A DNA stretch of 64,000 bases from Symsagittifera roscoffensis (Eukaryota; Xenacoelomorpha; Acoela; Convolutidae). Below, piece by piece: positions 34,399 to 47,790 of this stretch; the first letter of the stretch is position 1, and each line of letters starts with the position of its first letter. The stretch covers positions 36,467,436-36,531,435 of the forward strand of contig NC_087068.1 of assembly GCF_963678635.1 (NCBI RefSeq). Reading direction: 5' to 3'. The position numbers and the translations under genes were made by a program. The notes beneath the pieces are model-generated. The model did no database searches. It was not told where the DNA came from and worked only from the letters and a program-made list of their open reading frames with translations.

Positions 34399-37300
34399 AG
34401 GTGTCACTGAAGTTATTTTGAAACACAGAGAAAGCTTAAATTATGATTTTGTGAAAATTTCAGAGGAGTTAATTTTGAGACATAGAAATAGTTTAAGGAA
34501 TGATATTGTGAGGTTTTCGGAGGATTTCTTCATAAAAAACAGAAGTGGGTTAAGTAATGGTTTTTTGAGGCTTCCATTGATTAAGTTTATTACAAAGCTA
34601 ACTTTTGCAATGATAACATAGGAGTTAGTTATGAAATACGAAGATAATTAGATATTAATTTTTTGCAAAGGTTTCACTGGAGTTTGAAACACACAGTCAT
34701 ATCAAATGGTGGTTTTGTGAGGAGTCCAGATTGATTCATGAAACAGAGATTCATTTATGAAACAGAGATAACAAAAAAGATGGCTAGAAGAGGTGTCAAG
34801 GAAGTTATTTTTGAAACACTAAGAAAGCTTAAAAGATGTTTTTGTGAATATTTCAGAGGAGTTAATTTTGAGACATAGAAATAGTTTAAGGAGTGATATT
34901 GTGAGGTTTCCGGAGGTATTCCTTATAAAAAACAGAAGTGGGTTAAGGAATGTTTTTAAGGCTTCCATTGATTAAGTTATTTACAAAGATAATTTTTGCA
35001 ATGATTACAGATGAGTTAGTTATGAAATACAAAGATAATTAGGAATAAAATTTTGCGAAGATTTCACTGGAGTTATTTATGAAACACACAGTTACATCAA
35101 ATGATGGTTTTGTGAGGATTCCAGATTCATTTATGATGAATTAGAGATTCTTTTATGAAACAAGGATAACATAAAGGATGGTTAAAAGAGTTGTCACTGA
35201 AGTTTTTTTTGAAACACAAAAAAAGCTTAAAACATGATTTTGTGAAATTTTCAGAAGTGTTAATTACGAAACATAGAAATAGTTTGAGGAATGATGTTGT
35301 GAGGTTTCCGGAGGAAATCTTTGTAAAAAAAAGAAGCGGGTTAAGGAATGGTTTTATGAAGCTTCCATTGATTATGTTATTTCCAAAGATACCTTTTGCA
35401 AAGATTACAGAGGAGTTAGTTATGAAATACAAAGATAATTAGAAAAAAATTTTCGCGAGAATTTCACTGGAGCTATTTATTTAATACACAGTTATAAAAA
35501 ATGATGGTTTTGTGGCGATTCTCTATTCATTTATGAATCAGAGATTCATTTATGAAACAGAGATAACATAAAAGGATAGTTTAAAGAGGTGTCACGGAAG
35601 ATTTTTTTGAGACACAAAGAAAGCTTAAAAGATGATTTTGTGAAAGTTTCAGAGAAGTTAATTTTGAAACATAGAAATAGTTTAAGGAATGATTTTGTGA
35701 GGTTTCCGGAGGAAATCTTTGTAAAAAAAAAGAAGTGAGTTAAGGAATGGTTGTTTCAGGCTTCCATTGATTAAGTTATTTGCTAAGACAACTTTTGCAA
35801 TGATTAAAAACGAGTTAGTTATGAAATACAAAGTTAATTAGAAATAAAATTTTGCGAAGATTTCATTAGAGTTATTTATGAAACACACAGTTATATCAAA
35901 TGATGGTTTTGTGAGGATTCCAGATTCATTTATGAAACAGAGATTCCTTTATGAAACAGAGATAACATAAAGGATGGTTAAAAGAGGTGTCACTCTACTT
36001 ATTTTCGAAAGACAAAGAAAGCTTAAAAGATGTTTTTGTGAATATTTCAGAGGTGTTAATTTTGAGACATAGAAATAGTTTAAGGAGTGATATTGTGAGG
36101 TTTCCGGAGGTATTCCTTATAAAAAACAGAAGTGGGTTAAGTAATGTTTTTAGGGCTTCCATTGATTAAGTTATTTAAAAAGATATCTTTTGCAACGATT
36201 ACAGAGGAGTTAGTTATTAAATAAAAAGATGATTAAGTAAAAAAAATTGCGAGGTTTTCTCTGGAGTTTTTTATGAAACACACAGTTACATCAAATGATG
36301 GTTTTGTGAGGATTCCAGATTCATTTATGATAAATTAGAGATTCTTTTATGAAACAAGGATAACATAAAGGATGGTTAAAAGAGGTGTCACTGAAGTTAT
36401 TTTTGAAACACAAAAAAAGCTTAAAACATGATTTTGTGAAATTTTCAGAAGTGTTAATTACGAAACATAGAAATAGTTTGAGGAATGATGTTGTGAGGTT
36501 TCCGGAGGAAATCTTTGTAAAAAAAAGAAATGGGTTAAGGAATGGTTTTATGAAGCTTCCATTGATTATGTTATTTACAAAGATACCTTTTGCAAAGATT
36601 ACAGAGGAGTTAGTTATGAAATACAAAGATAATTAGAAAAAAATTTTCGCGAGAATTTCACTGGAGCTATTTATTTAATACACAGTTATAAAAAATGATG
36701 GTTTTGTGGCGATTCTCTATTCATTTATGAATCAGAGATTCATTTATGAAACAGAGATAACATAAAAGGATGGTTTAAAGAGGTGTCACGGAAGATTTTT
36801 TTGAGACACAAAGAAAGCTTAAAAGATGATTTTGTGAAAGTTTCAGAGAAGTTAATTTTGAAACATAGAAATAGTTTAAGGAATGATATTGTGAGGTTTC
36901 CGGAGGAAATCTTTGTAAAAAAAAAAGAAGTGAGTTAAGGAATGGTTGTTTCAGGCTTCCATTGATTAAGTTATTTGCTAAGACAACTTTTGCAATGATT
37001 AAAAAGGAGTTAGTTATGAAATACAAAGTTAATTAGAAATAAAATTTTGCGAAGATTTCATTGGAGTTATTTATGAAACACACAGTTATATCAAATGATG
37101 GTTTTGTGAGGATTCCAGAATCATTTATGAAACAGAGATTCCTTTATGAAACAGAGATAACATAAAGGATGGTTAAAAGAGGTGTCACTCTACTTATTTT
37201 CGAAAGACAAAGAAAGCTTAAAAGATGTTTTTGTGAATATTTCAGAGGTGTTAATTTTGAGACATAGAAATAGTTTAAGGAGTGATATTGTGAGGTTTCC

Positions 37301-40300
37301 GGAGGTATTCCTTATAAAAAACAGAAGTGGGTTAAGGAATGTTTTTAAGGCTTCCATTGATTAAGTTATTTAAAAAGATATCTTTTGCAACAATTACAGA
37401 GGAGTTAGTTATTAAATAAAAAGATGATTAAGTTTAAAAAAATTGCGAGGTTTTCTCTGGAGTTTTTTATGAAACACACAGTTACATCAAATGATGGTTT
37501 TGTGAGGATTCCAGATTCATTTATGATGAATTAGAGATTCTTTTATGAAACAAGGATAACATAAAGGATGGTTAAAAGAGGTGTCACTGAAGTTATTTTT
37601 GAAACACAAAAAAAGCTTAAAACATGATTTTGTGAAATTTTCAGAAGTGTTAATTACGAAACATAGAAATAGTTTGAGGAATGATGTTGTGAGGTTTCCG
37701 GAGGAAATCTTTGTAAAAAAAAGAAATGGGTTAAGGAATGGTTTTATGAAGCTTCCATTGATTATGTTATTTACAAAGATACCTTTTGCAAAGATTACAG
37801 AGGAGTTAGTTATGAAATACAAAGATAATTAGAAAAAAATTTTCGCGAGAATTTCACTGGAGCTATTTATTTAATACACAGTTATAAAAAATGATGGTTT
37901 TGTGGCGATTCTCTATTCATTTATGAATCAGAGATTCATTTATGAAACAGAGATAACATAAAAGGATGGTTTAAAGAGGTGTCACGGAAGATTTTTTTGA
38001 GACACAAAGAAAGCTTAAAAGATGATTTTGTGAAAGTTTCAGAGAAGTTAATTTTGAAACATAGAAATAGTTTAAGGAGTGATATTGTGAGGTTTCCGGA
38101 GGTATTCCTTATAAAAAACAGAAGTGGGTTAAGGAATGTTTTTAAGGCTTCCATTGATTAAGTTATTTAAAAAGATATCTTTTGCAACACTTACAGAGGA
38201 GTTAGTTATTAAATAAAAAGATGATTAAGTTAAAAAAAATTGCGAGGTTTTCTCTGGAGTTTTTTATGAAACACACAGTTACATCAAATGATGGTTTTGT
38301 GAGGATTCCAGATTCATTTATGATAAATTAGAGATTCTTTTATGAAACAAGGATAACATAAAGGATGGTTAAAAGAGGTGTCACTGAAGTTATTTTTGAA
38401 ACACAAAAAAAGCTTAAAACATGATTTTGTGAAATTTTCAGAAGTGTTAATTACGAAACATAGAAATAGTTTGAGGAATGATGTTGTGAGGTTTCCGGAG
38501 GAAATCTTTGTAAAAAAAAGAAATGGGTTAAGGAATGGTTTTATGAAGCTTCCATTGATTATGTTATTTACAAAGATACCTTTTGCAAAGATTACAGAGG
38601 AGTTAGTTATGAAATACAAAGATAATTAGAAAAAAATTTTCGCGAGAATTTCACTGGAGCTATTTATTTAATACACAGTTATAAAAAATGATGGTTTTGT
38701 GGCGATTCTCTATTCATTTATGAATCAGAGATTCATTTATGAAACAGAGATAACATAAAAGGATGGTTTAAAGAGGTGTCACGGAAGATTTTTTTGAGAC
38801 ACAAAGAAAGCTTAAAAGATGATTTTGTGAAAGTTTCAGAGAAGTTAATTTTGAAACATAGAAATAGTTTAAGGAATGATATTGTGAGGTTTCCGGAGGA
38901 AATCTTTGTAAAAAAAAAGAAGTGAGTTAAGGAATGGTTGTTTCAGGCTTCCATTGATTAAGTTATTTGCTAAGACAACTTTTGCAATGATTAAAAACGA
39001 GTTAGTTATGAAATACAAAGTTAATTAGAAATAAAATTTTGCGAAGATTTCATTGGAGTTATTTATGAAACACACAGTTATATCAAATGATGGTTTTGTG
39101 AGGATTCCTGATTCATTTATGAAACAGAGATTCCTTTATGAAACAGAGATAACATAAAGGATGGTTAAAAGAGGTGTCACTGATGTTATTTTCGAAAGAC
39201 AAAGAAAGCTTAAAAGATGATTTTGTGAAAATTTCAGAGGTGTTAATTTTGAGACATAGAAATAGTTTAAGGAGTGATTTTGTGAGGTTTCCGGAGGTAT
39301 TCCTTATAAAAAACAGAAGTGGGTTAAGGAATGTTTTTTAGGCTTCCATTGATTAAGTTATTTACAAAGATAATTTTTGCAATGATTACAGATGAGTTAG
39401 TTATGAAATACAAAAATAATTAGGAATAAAATTTTGCGAAGATTTCACTGGAGTTATTTATGAAACACACGGTTACATCAAATGATGGTTTTGTGAGGAT
39501 TCCAGATTCATTTATGATGAATTAGAGATTCTTTTATGAAACAAGGATAACATAAAGGATGGTTAAAAAAGGTGTCACTGAAGTTATTTTTGAAACACAA
39601 AAAAAAGCTTAAAACATGATTTTGTGAAAATTTCAGAAGTGTTAATTACGAAACATAGAAATAGTTTGAGGAATGATATTGTGAGGTTTCCGGAGGAAAT
39701 CTTTGTAAAAAAAAAAAAAGTGGGTTAAGGAATGGTTTTATGAAGCTTCCATTGATTATGTTATTTACAAAGATTATTTTGCAAAGATTACAGAGGAGTT
39801 AGTTATGAAATACAAAGATAATAAGAAAAGAAATTTCGCGAGAATTTCACTGGAGCTATTTATGAAATACACAAATATAAAAAATGATGGTTTTGTGGCG
39901 ATTCTCTATTCATTTATGAAACAGAGATTCATTTATGAAACAGAGATAACATAAAAGGATGGTTTAAAGAGGTGTCACGGAAGATTTTTTGAGACACAAA
40001 GAAAGTTTAAAAGATGATTTTGTGAAAGTTTCAGAGAAGTTAATTTTGAAACATAGAAATAGTTTAAGGAATGATATTGTAAGGTTTCCGGAGGAAATCT
40101 TTGTAAAAAAAAAAGAAGTGGGTTAAGGAATAGTTGTTTCAGGCTTCCATTGATTAAGTTATTTGCTAAGATAACTTTTGCAATGATTAAAAAGGAGTTA
40201 GTTATGAAATACAAAGTTAATTAAAAATAAAATTTTGCGAAGATTTCATTGGAGTTATTTATGAAACACACAGTTATATCAAATGATGGTTTTGTGAGGA

Positions 40301-43300
40301 TTCCAGATTCATTTATGAAACAGAGATTCCTTTATGAAACAGAGATAACATAAAGGATGGTTAAAAGAGGTGTCACTGATGTTATTTTCGAAAGACAAAG
40401 AAAGCTTAAAAGATGATTTTGTGAAAATTTCAGAGGTGTTAATTTTGAGACATAGAAATAGTTTAAGGAATGGTTTTGTGACGTTTCTTAGGAGTTATTT
40501 ATAAAAAACAGAGATAAGTTAAAGGATAATTTTTTGAGGATTCCATTGATAATGTTATTCATGGAACACAAAGAACGCTAAAAAGATGATTTTATGAAGA
40601 TTTCAGAGGAGTTAATTTCGAAACATAGAAATAGTTTGAGGAAGGGTATTGTGAGGTTTCCGGAGGAAATCTTTGTAAAAAAAAGAAGTGAGTTAAGGAA
40701 TGGTTTTATGAAGCTTCCATTGCTTATGTTATTTAAAAAGATACCTTTTGCAAAGATTACAGAGGAGTTAGTTATGAAATACAAAGTTAATTAGAAAAAA
40801 GTTTTCGCGAGAATTTCACTGGAGTTATTTATGAAATACACAGTTATAAAAAATTATGTTTTTGTGGCAATTCTCTATTCGTTTAAAAACAAAGTTTCAT
40901 TTATGAAACAGAGATAACATAAAGGATGGTTAAAAGAGGTGTAACGGAAGTTCTTTTTGAGACACAAAGAAAGCTTAAAAGATGATTTTGTGAAAGTTTC
41001 AGAGAAGGTAATTTTGAAACCTAGAAATAGTTTAAGGAATGATATTGTGAGGTTTCCGGAGAAATTAAAAAAACAAAACAGAAGTGGGTTAAGGAATGAT
41101 TGTTTCAGGCTTCCATTGGTTAAGTTATTTACTAAGATAATTTTTGCAATGATTAAATAGGAGTTAGTTATGAAATACAAAGGTAATTAGAAATAAAATT
41201 TTGCGAAGATTTCATTGGAGTTATTTATGAAACACACAGTTATATCAAATGATGGTTTTGTGAGGATTCCAGATTCATTTATGAAACAGAGATTCCTTTA
41301 TGAAACAGAGATAACATAAAGGATGATTAAAAGAGGTGTCACTGAAGTTATTTTCGAAAGACAAAGAAAGCTTAAAAGATGATTTTGTGAAAATTTCAGA
41401 GGTGTTAATTTTGAGACATAGAAATAGTTTAAGGAATGATATTGTGAGGTTTCCGGAGGAATTCTTTATAAAAAAAAACAGAAGTGGGCTAAGGAATGGT
41501 TTTTTGAGGCTTCCATTGATTAAGTTAAATACACAGATAACTTTTGCAATGATTACAGAAGAGTTAGTTATGAAATACAAAGATGATTAGAAAAAAAATG
41601 TTGCGAGACTTTCACTGAAGTCATTTATGAAACACACAGTTATAACAAAAGTTGGTTTTGTGACAATTCTCTATTCGTTTATGAAACAGAGATTCCTTTA
41701 TGAAACAGAGATGGGTGGTTAAACGGATGGTTAAAAGAGGTGTCACTGATGTTTTTTTTACATGATTTTGTGAAAAATTCAGAAGTGTTAATTTCGAAAC
41801 ATAGAAATAGTTTAAGGAATGATATTGTGAGGTTTCCGGAGGAAATCTTTGTAAAAAAAAGTGGGTTAAGGAAGGGTTTTATGAAGCTTCCATTGATTAT
41901 GTTATTTACAAAGATACCTTTTGCAAAGATTACAGAGATGTTACTTATGAAATACAAAGATAATTAGAAAAACGATTTCGCGAGAACTTCACTGGAGTTA
42001 TTTATGAAATACACAGCTTTAAAAAAAGATGGTTTTGTGGCGATTCTCTATTCATTTATGAATCAGAGATTCATTTATGAAACAGTGATAACATAAAGGA
42101 TGGTTAAAAGAGTTGTCACGGAAGTTATTTTTGAGACACAAAGAAAGCTTAGAGGATGATTTTGTGAAAGTTTCAGAGAAGTTAATTTTGAAACATAGAA
42201 ATAATTAAGGAACGATATAGTGAGGTTTCCGGAGGTATTTTTTTTATAAAAAACAGAAGTGGGTTAAGAAATGGTTGTTTCAGGCTTCCATTGATTAGGT
42301 TATTTACAAAGATAACTTTTGCACTGATTACAAAGGAGTTAGTTATGAAATAAAAAGGTAATTAGAAATAAAATTTTGCGGAGATTTCACTGGAGTTATT
42401 TATGAAACACACAGTTATATCAAATGATGGTTTTGTGAGGATTCCAGATTCATTTAGGAAACAGAGATTCCTTTATGAAACAGAAATAACATAAAGGATG
42501 TTTAAAAGAGTTGTCACGGAAGTTGTTTTTGAGACACAAAGAAAGCATTAAAGATGATTTTGTGAAAGTTTCAGAGAAGTTAATTTTGAGACATAGAAAT
42601 AGTTTAAGAAATGATATTGTGAGGTTTCCGGAGGAATTCTTTAAAAAGAAACAGAAGTGGGCTAAGGAATGATTTTTTGAGGCTTCCATTGATTAAGTTA
42701 AATACAAAGATAACTTTTGCATTTATTACAGAGGAGTTAGTTATGAATTACAAAGATGATTAGAAAAAAATTGTTGCGAGACTTTCACTGAAGTTATTTA
42801 TGTAACACACAGTTATAAGAAAAGTTGGTTTTGTGACGATTCCCCATTCATTTATGAAACAGAGATTCATTTATGAAACAGAGATAACATAAAGGATGGT
42901 TAAAAGAGGTGTCACTGAAGTTTTTTTTTAAACAAAAAGAAAGCTTAAAAGATGGTTTTAAGAAAGTTTCAGAGGAGTTAATTTTGAAACATAAAAATAG
43001 TTTAAGGAATGATATTGTGAGGTTTCCGGAAGATTTGTTTACGAAAAACAGAGATGGCTTGAGGGGGATGGTTCTTTGAGGCTTCCATTGATTAAATTAT
43101 TTAGAAAGATAACTTTTGCAAAAATTACAGAGGAGTTAGTTATGAAATACAAAGATAATTAGAAAAAAATTTTCGCGAGAATTTCACTGGAGTTATTTGT
43201 TATTTATGAAATACATAGTTATAAAAAATGATGGTTTTGTGGCGATTCGCTATTCATTTATGAAACAGAGATTCGTTTATGAAACAGAGATAACTTAAAT

Positions 43301-46300
43301 GATGGTTAAAAGAGGTGTCACTGAAGTTATTTTTGAAACACAAAGAAAACTTAAAAGATCATTTTTTGAAGATTTCAGAGGAGTTAATTTTGAAACATAA
43401 AAATAGTTTCAGGAATGATTTTGCGAGGTTTCCAGAAGATTTTTTTACCAAAAACAGAGATGGCTTGAGGAATGATTCTTTGAGACTTCCGTTGATTAAG
43501 TTATTTAAAAAGATATCTTTTGCAACGATTACAGAGGAGTTAGTTATTAAATAAAAAGATGATTAAGTAAAAAAAATTGCGAGGTTTTCTCTGGAGTTTT
43601 TTATGAAACACACAGTTATATCAAATGATGGTTTTGTGAGGATTCCAGATTCATTTATGAAACAGAGGTTCATTTAGAAACAGATATAACATAAAGGATG
43701 GTTAGAAGAGGTGTCACTGAGGTTATTTTTGAAACACAAAGAAAACTTAAAAGATGATTTTGTGAAGTTTCCAGAGGAGTTAATTTTGAAACATAGAAAT
43801 AGTTTAAGAAATGATATTGAGAGGTTTCCAGAAGAATTCTTTGTAAAAAAAGAAGTGGGTGAAGGAATGGTTTTTTGAAGCTTGCATTGATTAAATTATT
43901 TAAAAAGATAACTTTTGCAAAAATTACAGAGGAGTTAGTTATGAAGTACAAAGATAATTAGAAAAAAGTTTTCGCGAGATTTTCACTGGAGTTAGTTATG
44001 AAATACACAGTTATAAAAAATGATGGCTTTGTGGCGATTCGCTACTCATATATGAAAAAGATTTGTTTATGAAACAGAGATAACTTAAAAGATGGTTAAA
44101 AGAGGTGTCACTGAAGTTATTTTTGAGACACAAAGAAAACCTAAAAGATGATTTTATGTAACATTCACAGGAGTTAATTTTGAAACATAGAAATAGTTCA
44201 AGGAATGATATTGTGAGGTTTTCGGAGGTATTCTTTATAAAAAATAGAATTGGGTTAAGGAATGGTTGTTTCAGGCTTCTATTGATTAAGTTATATACAA
44301 GGATAGCTTTTTCAATGATTTCAGAGGAGTTAGTTATGAAATACAAAGATAATTAGAAATAAACTTTTGCGAAGATTTCACTGGAGTTATTTATGAAACA
44401 CACAGTTAAATCAAATGATGGTTTTGTGAGGATTCCAGATTCATTTAAGAAACAGAGGTTCCTCTATAAAACAGAGAAACATAAGGGATGGTTAAAAGCG
44501 GTGTCATTGTAGGTATTTTTGAAACACAGAGAAAGCTTAAAAGAAGATTTTGTGGAAATTTCAGAGGTGCTAATTTTGAAATAGTTTAAGGAATGATTTT
44601 GTGGGGTTTCCGGAGGAATTCCTTATGAAAAACACAGATGGCTTGAGGAATGGTTTTTTGAGGCTTCCATTGATTAAATTATTTAAAAAGATATCTTTTG
44701 CAACGATTACAGAGGATTTAGTTATTAAATACAAAGATAATTATAAAAAAAATTGCGAGGTTTTCACTGGTTATGAAACAGAGATAACTTGAAGGATGGT
44801 TAAAAGAGGTGTCACTGAAATTTTTTTTGAAACACAAAGAAAGCTTAAAAAATGCTTTTGTGAAGATTTCAGAGGAGTTAATTTTGAAACTTGGAAATAG
44901 TTTAAGAAATAATGTTGTGAGGTGTCCAGAGGAGTTAATTACGAAAGACAGAGATGGTTTGAGGGATGGTTCTTTGAGGCTTCTATTGATTAAGTTATTG
45001 AAAAAGATAACTTTTGCAATGATTACAGAAGAGTTAGTTCTTTAATACAAAGATAATTAGAAAAAAAAATTTGCGAAGATTTAACTGGAGTTATTTATGA
45101 AACACAGATAGTTCAAATGATGCTTTTGTGAGGATTCCAGAGGATTCATTTTTGAAACAGAGTTAACATACAGGATGTGTAAAAGAGGTTTCTTTAAACT
45201 TATGAAACACAGAGAACGCTAAAAAGATGATTTTGTGAAGATTTCAGAGGAGTTAATTTTGAGACATAGAAATAGTTTAAGGAATGATATTGTGAGGTTT
45301 CCGGAGGAAATCTTTGTAAAAAAAAACAGAAGTGGGCTAAGTAATGGTTTTTTGAGGCTTGATTGGTTAAGTTATATACAAAGATATTTTTGCAATGATT
45401 ACAGAAGAGTTAGTTTTGAAATACACAGACAATTAGAAAACAAATGCGAGGTTTTGACTGGAGTTTTTTTAATGAAACACACAGTTATATCAAATGATAT
45501 TTTGCGAGGATTCCAGATTCCTTTATGAAACAGATATAACATAAAGGATGGTTAGAAGAGGTGTCACTGAGGTTATTTTTGAAACACAAAGAAAACTTAA
45601 AAGATGATTTTGTGAAGTTTCCAGAGGAGTTAATTTTGAAACATAGAAATAGTTTAAGAAATGATATTGAGAGGTTTCCAGAAGAATTCTTTGTAAAAAA
45701 AGAAGTGGGTGAAGGAATGGTTTTTTGAAGCTTGCATTGATTAAATTATTTAAAAAGATAACTTTTGCAAAAATTACAGAGGAGTTAGTTATGAAGTACA
45801 AAGATAATTAGAAAAAAGTTTTCGCGAGATTTTCACTGGAGTTAGTTATGAAATACACAGTTATAAAAAATGATGGCTTTGTGGCGATTCGCTACTCATT
45901 TATGAAAAAGATTTGTTTATGAAACAGAGATAACTTAAAAGATGGTTAAAAGAGGTGTCACTGAAGTTATTTTTGAGACACAAAGAAAACCTAAAAGATG
46001 ATTTTATGTAACATTCACAGGAGTTAATTTTGAAACATAGAAATAGTTCAAGGAATGATATTGTGAGGTTTCCGGAGGTATTCTTTATAAAACACAGAAT
46101 TGGGTTAAGGAATGGTTGTTTCAGGCTTCTATTGATTAAGTTATATACAATGATAGCTTTTTCAATGATTTCAGAGGAGTTAGTTATGAAATACAAAGAT
46201 AATTAGAAATAAACTTTTGCGAAGATTTCACTGGAGTTATTTATGAAACACACAGTTAAATCAAATGATGGTTTTGTGAGGATTCCAGATTCATTTAAGA

Positions 46301-47790
46301 AACAGAGGTTCCTCTATAAAACAGAGAAACATAAGGGATGGTTAAAAGCGGTGTCATTGTAGGTATTTTTGAAACACAGAGAAAGCTTAAAAGAAGATTT
46401 TGTGGAAATTTCAGAGGTGCTAATTTTGAAATAGTTTAAGGAATGATATTGTGGGGTTTCCGGAGGAATTCCTTATGAAAAACACAGATGGCTTGAGGAA
46501 TGGTTTTTTGAGGCTTCCATTGATTAAATTATTTAAAAAGATATCTTTTGCAACGATTAAAGAGGATTTAGTTATTAAATACAAAGATAATTATAAAAAA
46601 AATTGCGAGGTTTTCACTGGTTATGAAACAGAGATAACATGAAGGATGGTTAAAAGAGGTGTCACTGAAATTTTTTTTGAAACACAAAGAAAGCTTAAAA
46701 AATGCTTTTGTGAAGATTTCAGAGGAGTTAATTTTGAAACTTGGAAATAGTTTAAGAAATAATGTTGTGAGGTGTCCAGAGGAGTTAATTACGAAAGACA
46801 GAGATGGTTTGAGGGATGGTTCTTTGAGGCTTCTATTGATTAAGTTATTGAAAAAGATAACTTTTGCAATGATTACAGAAGAGTTAGTTCTTTAATACAA
46901 AGATAATTAGAAAAAAAAATTTGCGAAGATTTAACTGGAGTTATTTATGAAACACAGATAGTTCAAATGATGCTTTTGTGAGGATTCCAGAGGATTCATT
47001 TATGAAACAGAGTTAACATACAGGATGTGTAAAAGAGGTTTCTTTAAACTTATGAAACACAGAGAACGCTAAAAAGATGATTTTGTGAAGATTTCAGAGG
47101 AGTTAATTTTGAGACATAGAAATAGTTTAAGGAATGATATTGTGAGGTTTCCGGAGGAAATCTTTGTAAAAAAAAACAGAAGTGGGCTAAGTAATGGTTT
47201 TTTGAGGCTTGATTGGTTAAGTTATATACAAAGATATTTTTGCAATGATTACAGAAGAGTTAGTTTTGAAATACACAGACAATTAGAAAACAAATGCGAG
47301 GTTTTGACTGGAGTTTTTTTAATGAAACACACAGTTATATCAAATGATATTTTGCGAGGATTCCAGATTCCTTTATGAAACAGAGATAACATAAAAATGG
47401 TTAAAAGAGGTGTCACTGAAGTTATTTTTGAAACACAAAAAAAAATAAAAAAATTATTTTGTGAAGATTTCAGAAGATTTAAGTTTGAAACATAGAAATA
47501 TTTTCAGGAATGGTATTGTGAGGTTTTCAGAAGACTTAATTACGACAGAAAGAGATGGCTTGAGGGATGGTTCTTTGAGGCTTCCATTGATTAAGTTATT
47601 TAGAAAGATAACTTTTGCAATGATTACAGAGGAGTTGGTTCTTAAATACAAAGATAATTAGAAAAAAAATTTTGCGAGGATTTAACTGGAGTTATTTATG
47701 AAACACAGATAGTTCAAATCAGGCTTTTGTGAGGATTCCAGAGGATTCATTTACGAAACAGAGATAACATACAGGATGTTTAAAAGAGGT
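34399..47790 (+). repeat. 57-bp satellite, zone B (higher-order unit about 398 bp)
   Basis: Same monomer family, reorganised into a seven-monomer unit of about 398 bases (7 x 57 = 399). Each unit typically starts AGAGGTGTCACTGAAG, passes CATAGAAATAGTTTAAGGAA and GAGGTTTCCGGAGGAA, and ends with CATTTATGAAACAGAGATAA. Near-identical blocks at 35191, 36385, 37581 and 38378 are offset by 1,194, 1,196 and 797 bases, i.e. three, three and two units. Every such unit carries the same TAG after KYKDN (for example 35440-35442, 36634-36636, 37830-37832, 38627-38629), so it spread as non-coding DNA. A tandem duplication of 1,850 bp occupies 43.68-47.38 kb. Confidence 0.95.
43680..47380 (+). repeat. 1,850-bp tandem segmental duplication within zone B
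   Basis: 43680-45530 is repeated at 45530-47380 with few differences; equivalent frames at 44601/46451, 44809/46659 and 45235/47085 are each exactly 1,850 bases apart. The boundary lies at the text CCTTTATGAAACAGATATAA. Confidence 0.9.

Noticed and set aside
34399-47790. Minus-strand satellite frames (many beginning MYFITNSS or MCFI) as genes
   Set aside because: They are reverse-complement shadows of the same monomers, equally periodic and interrupted.
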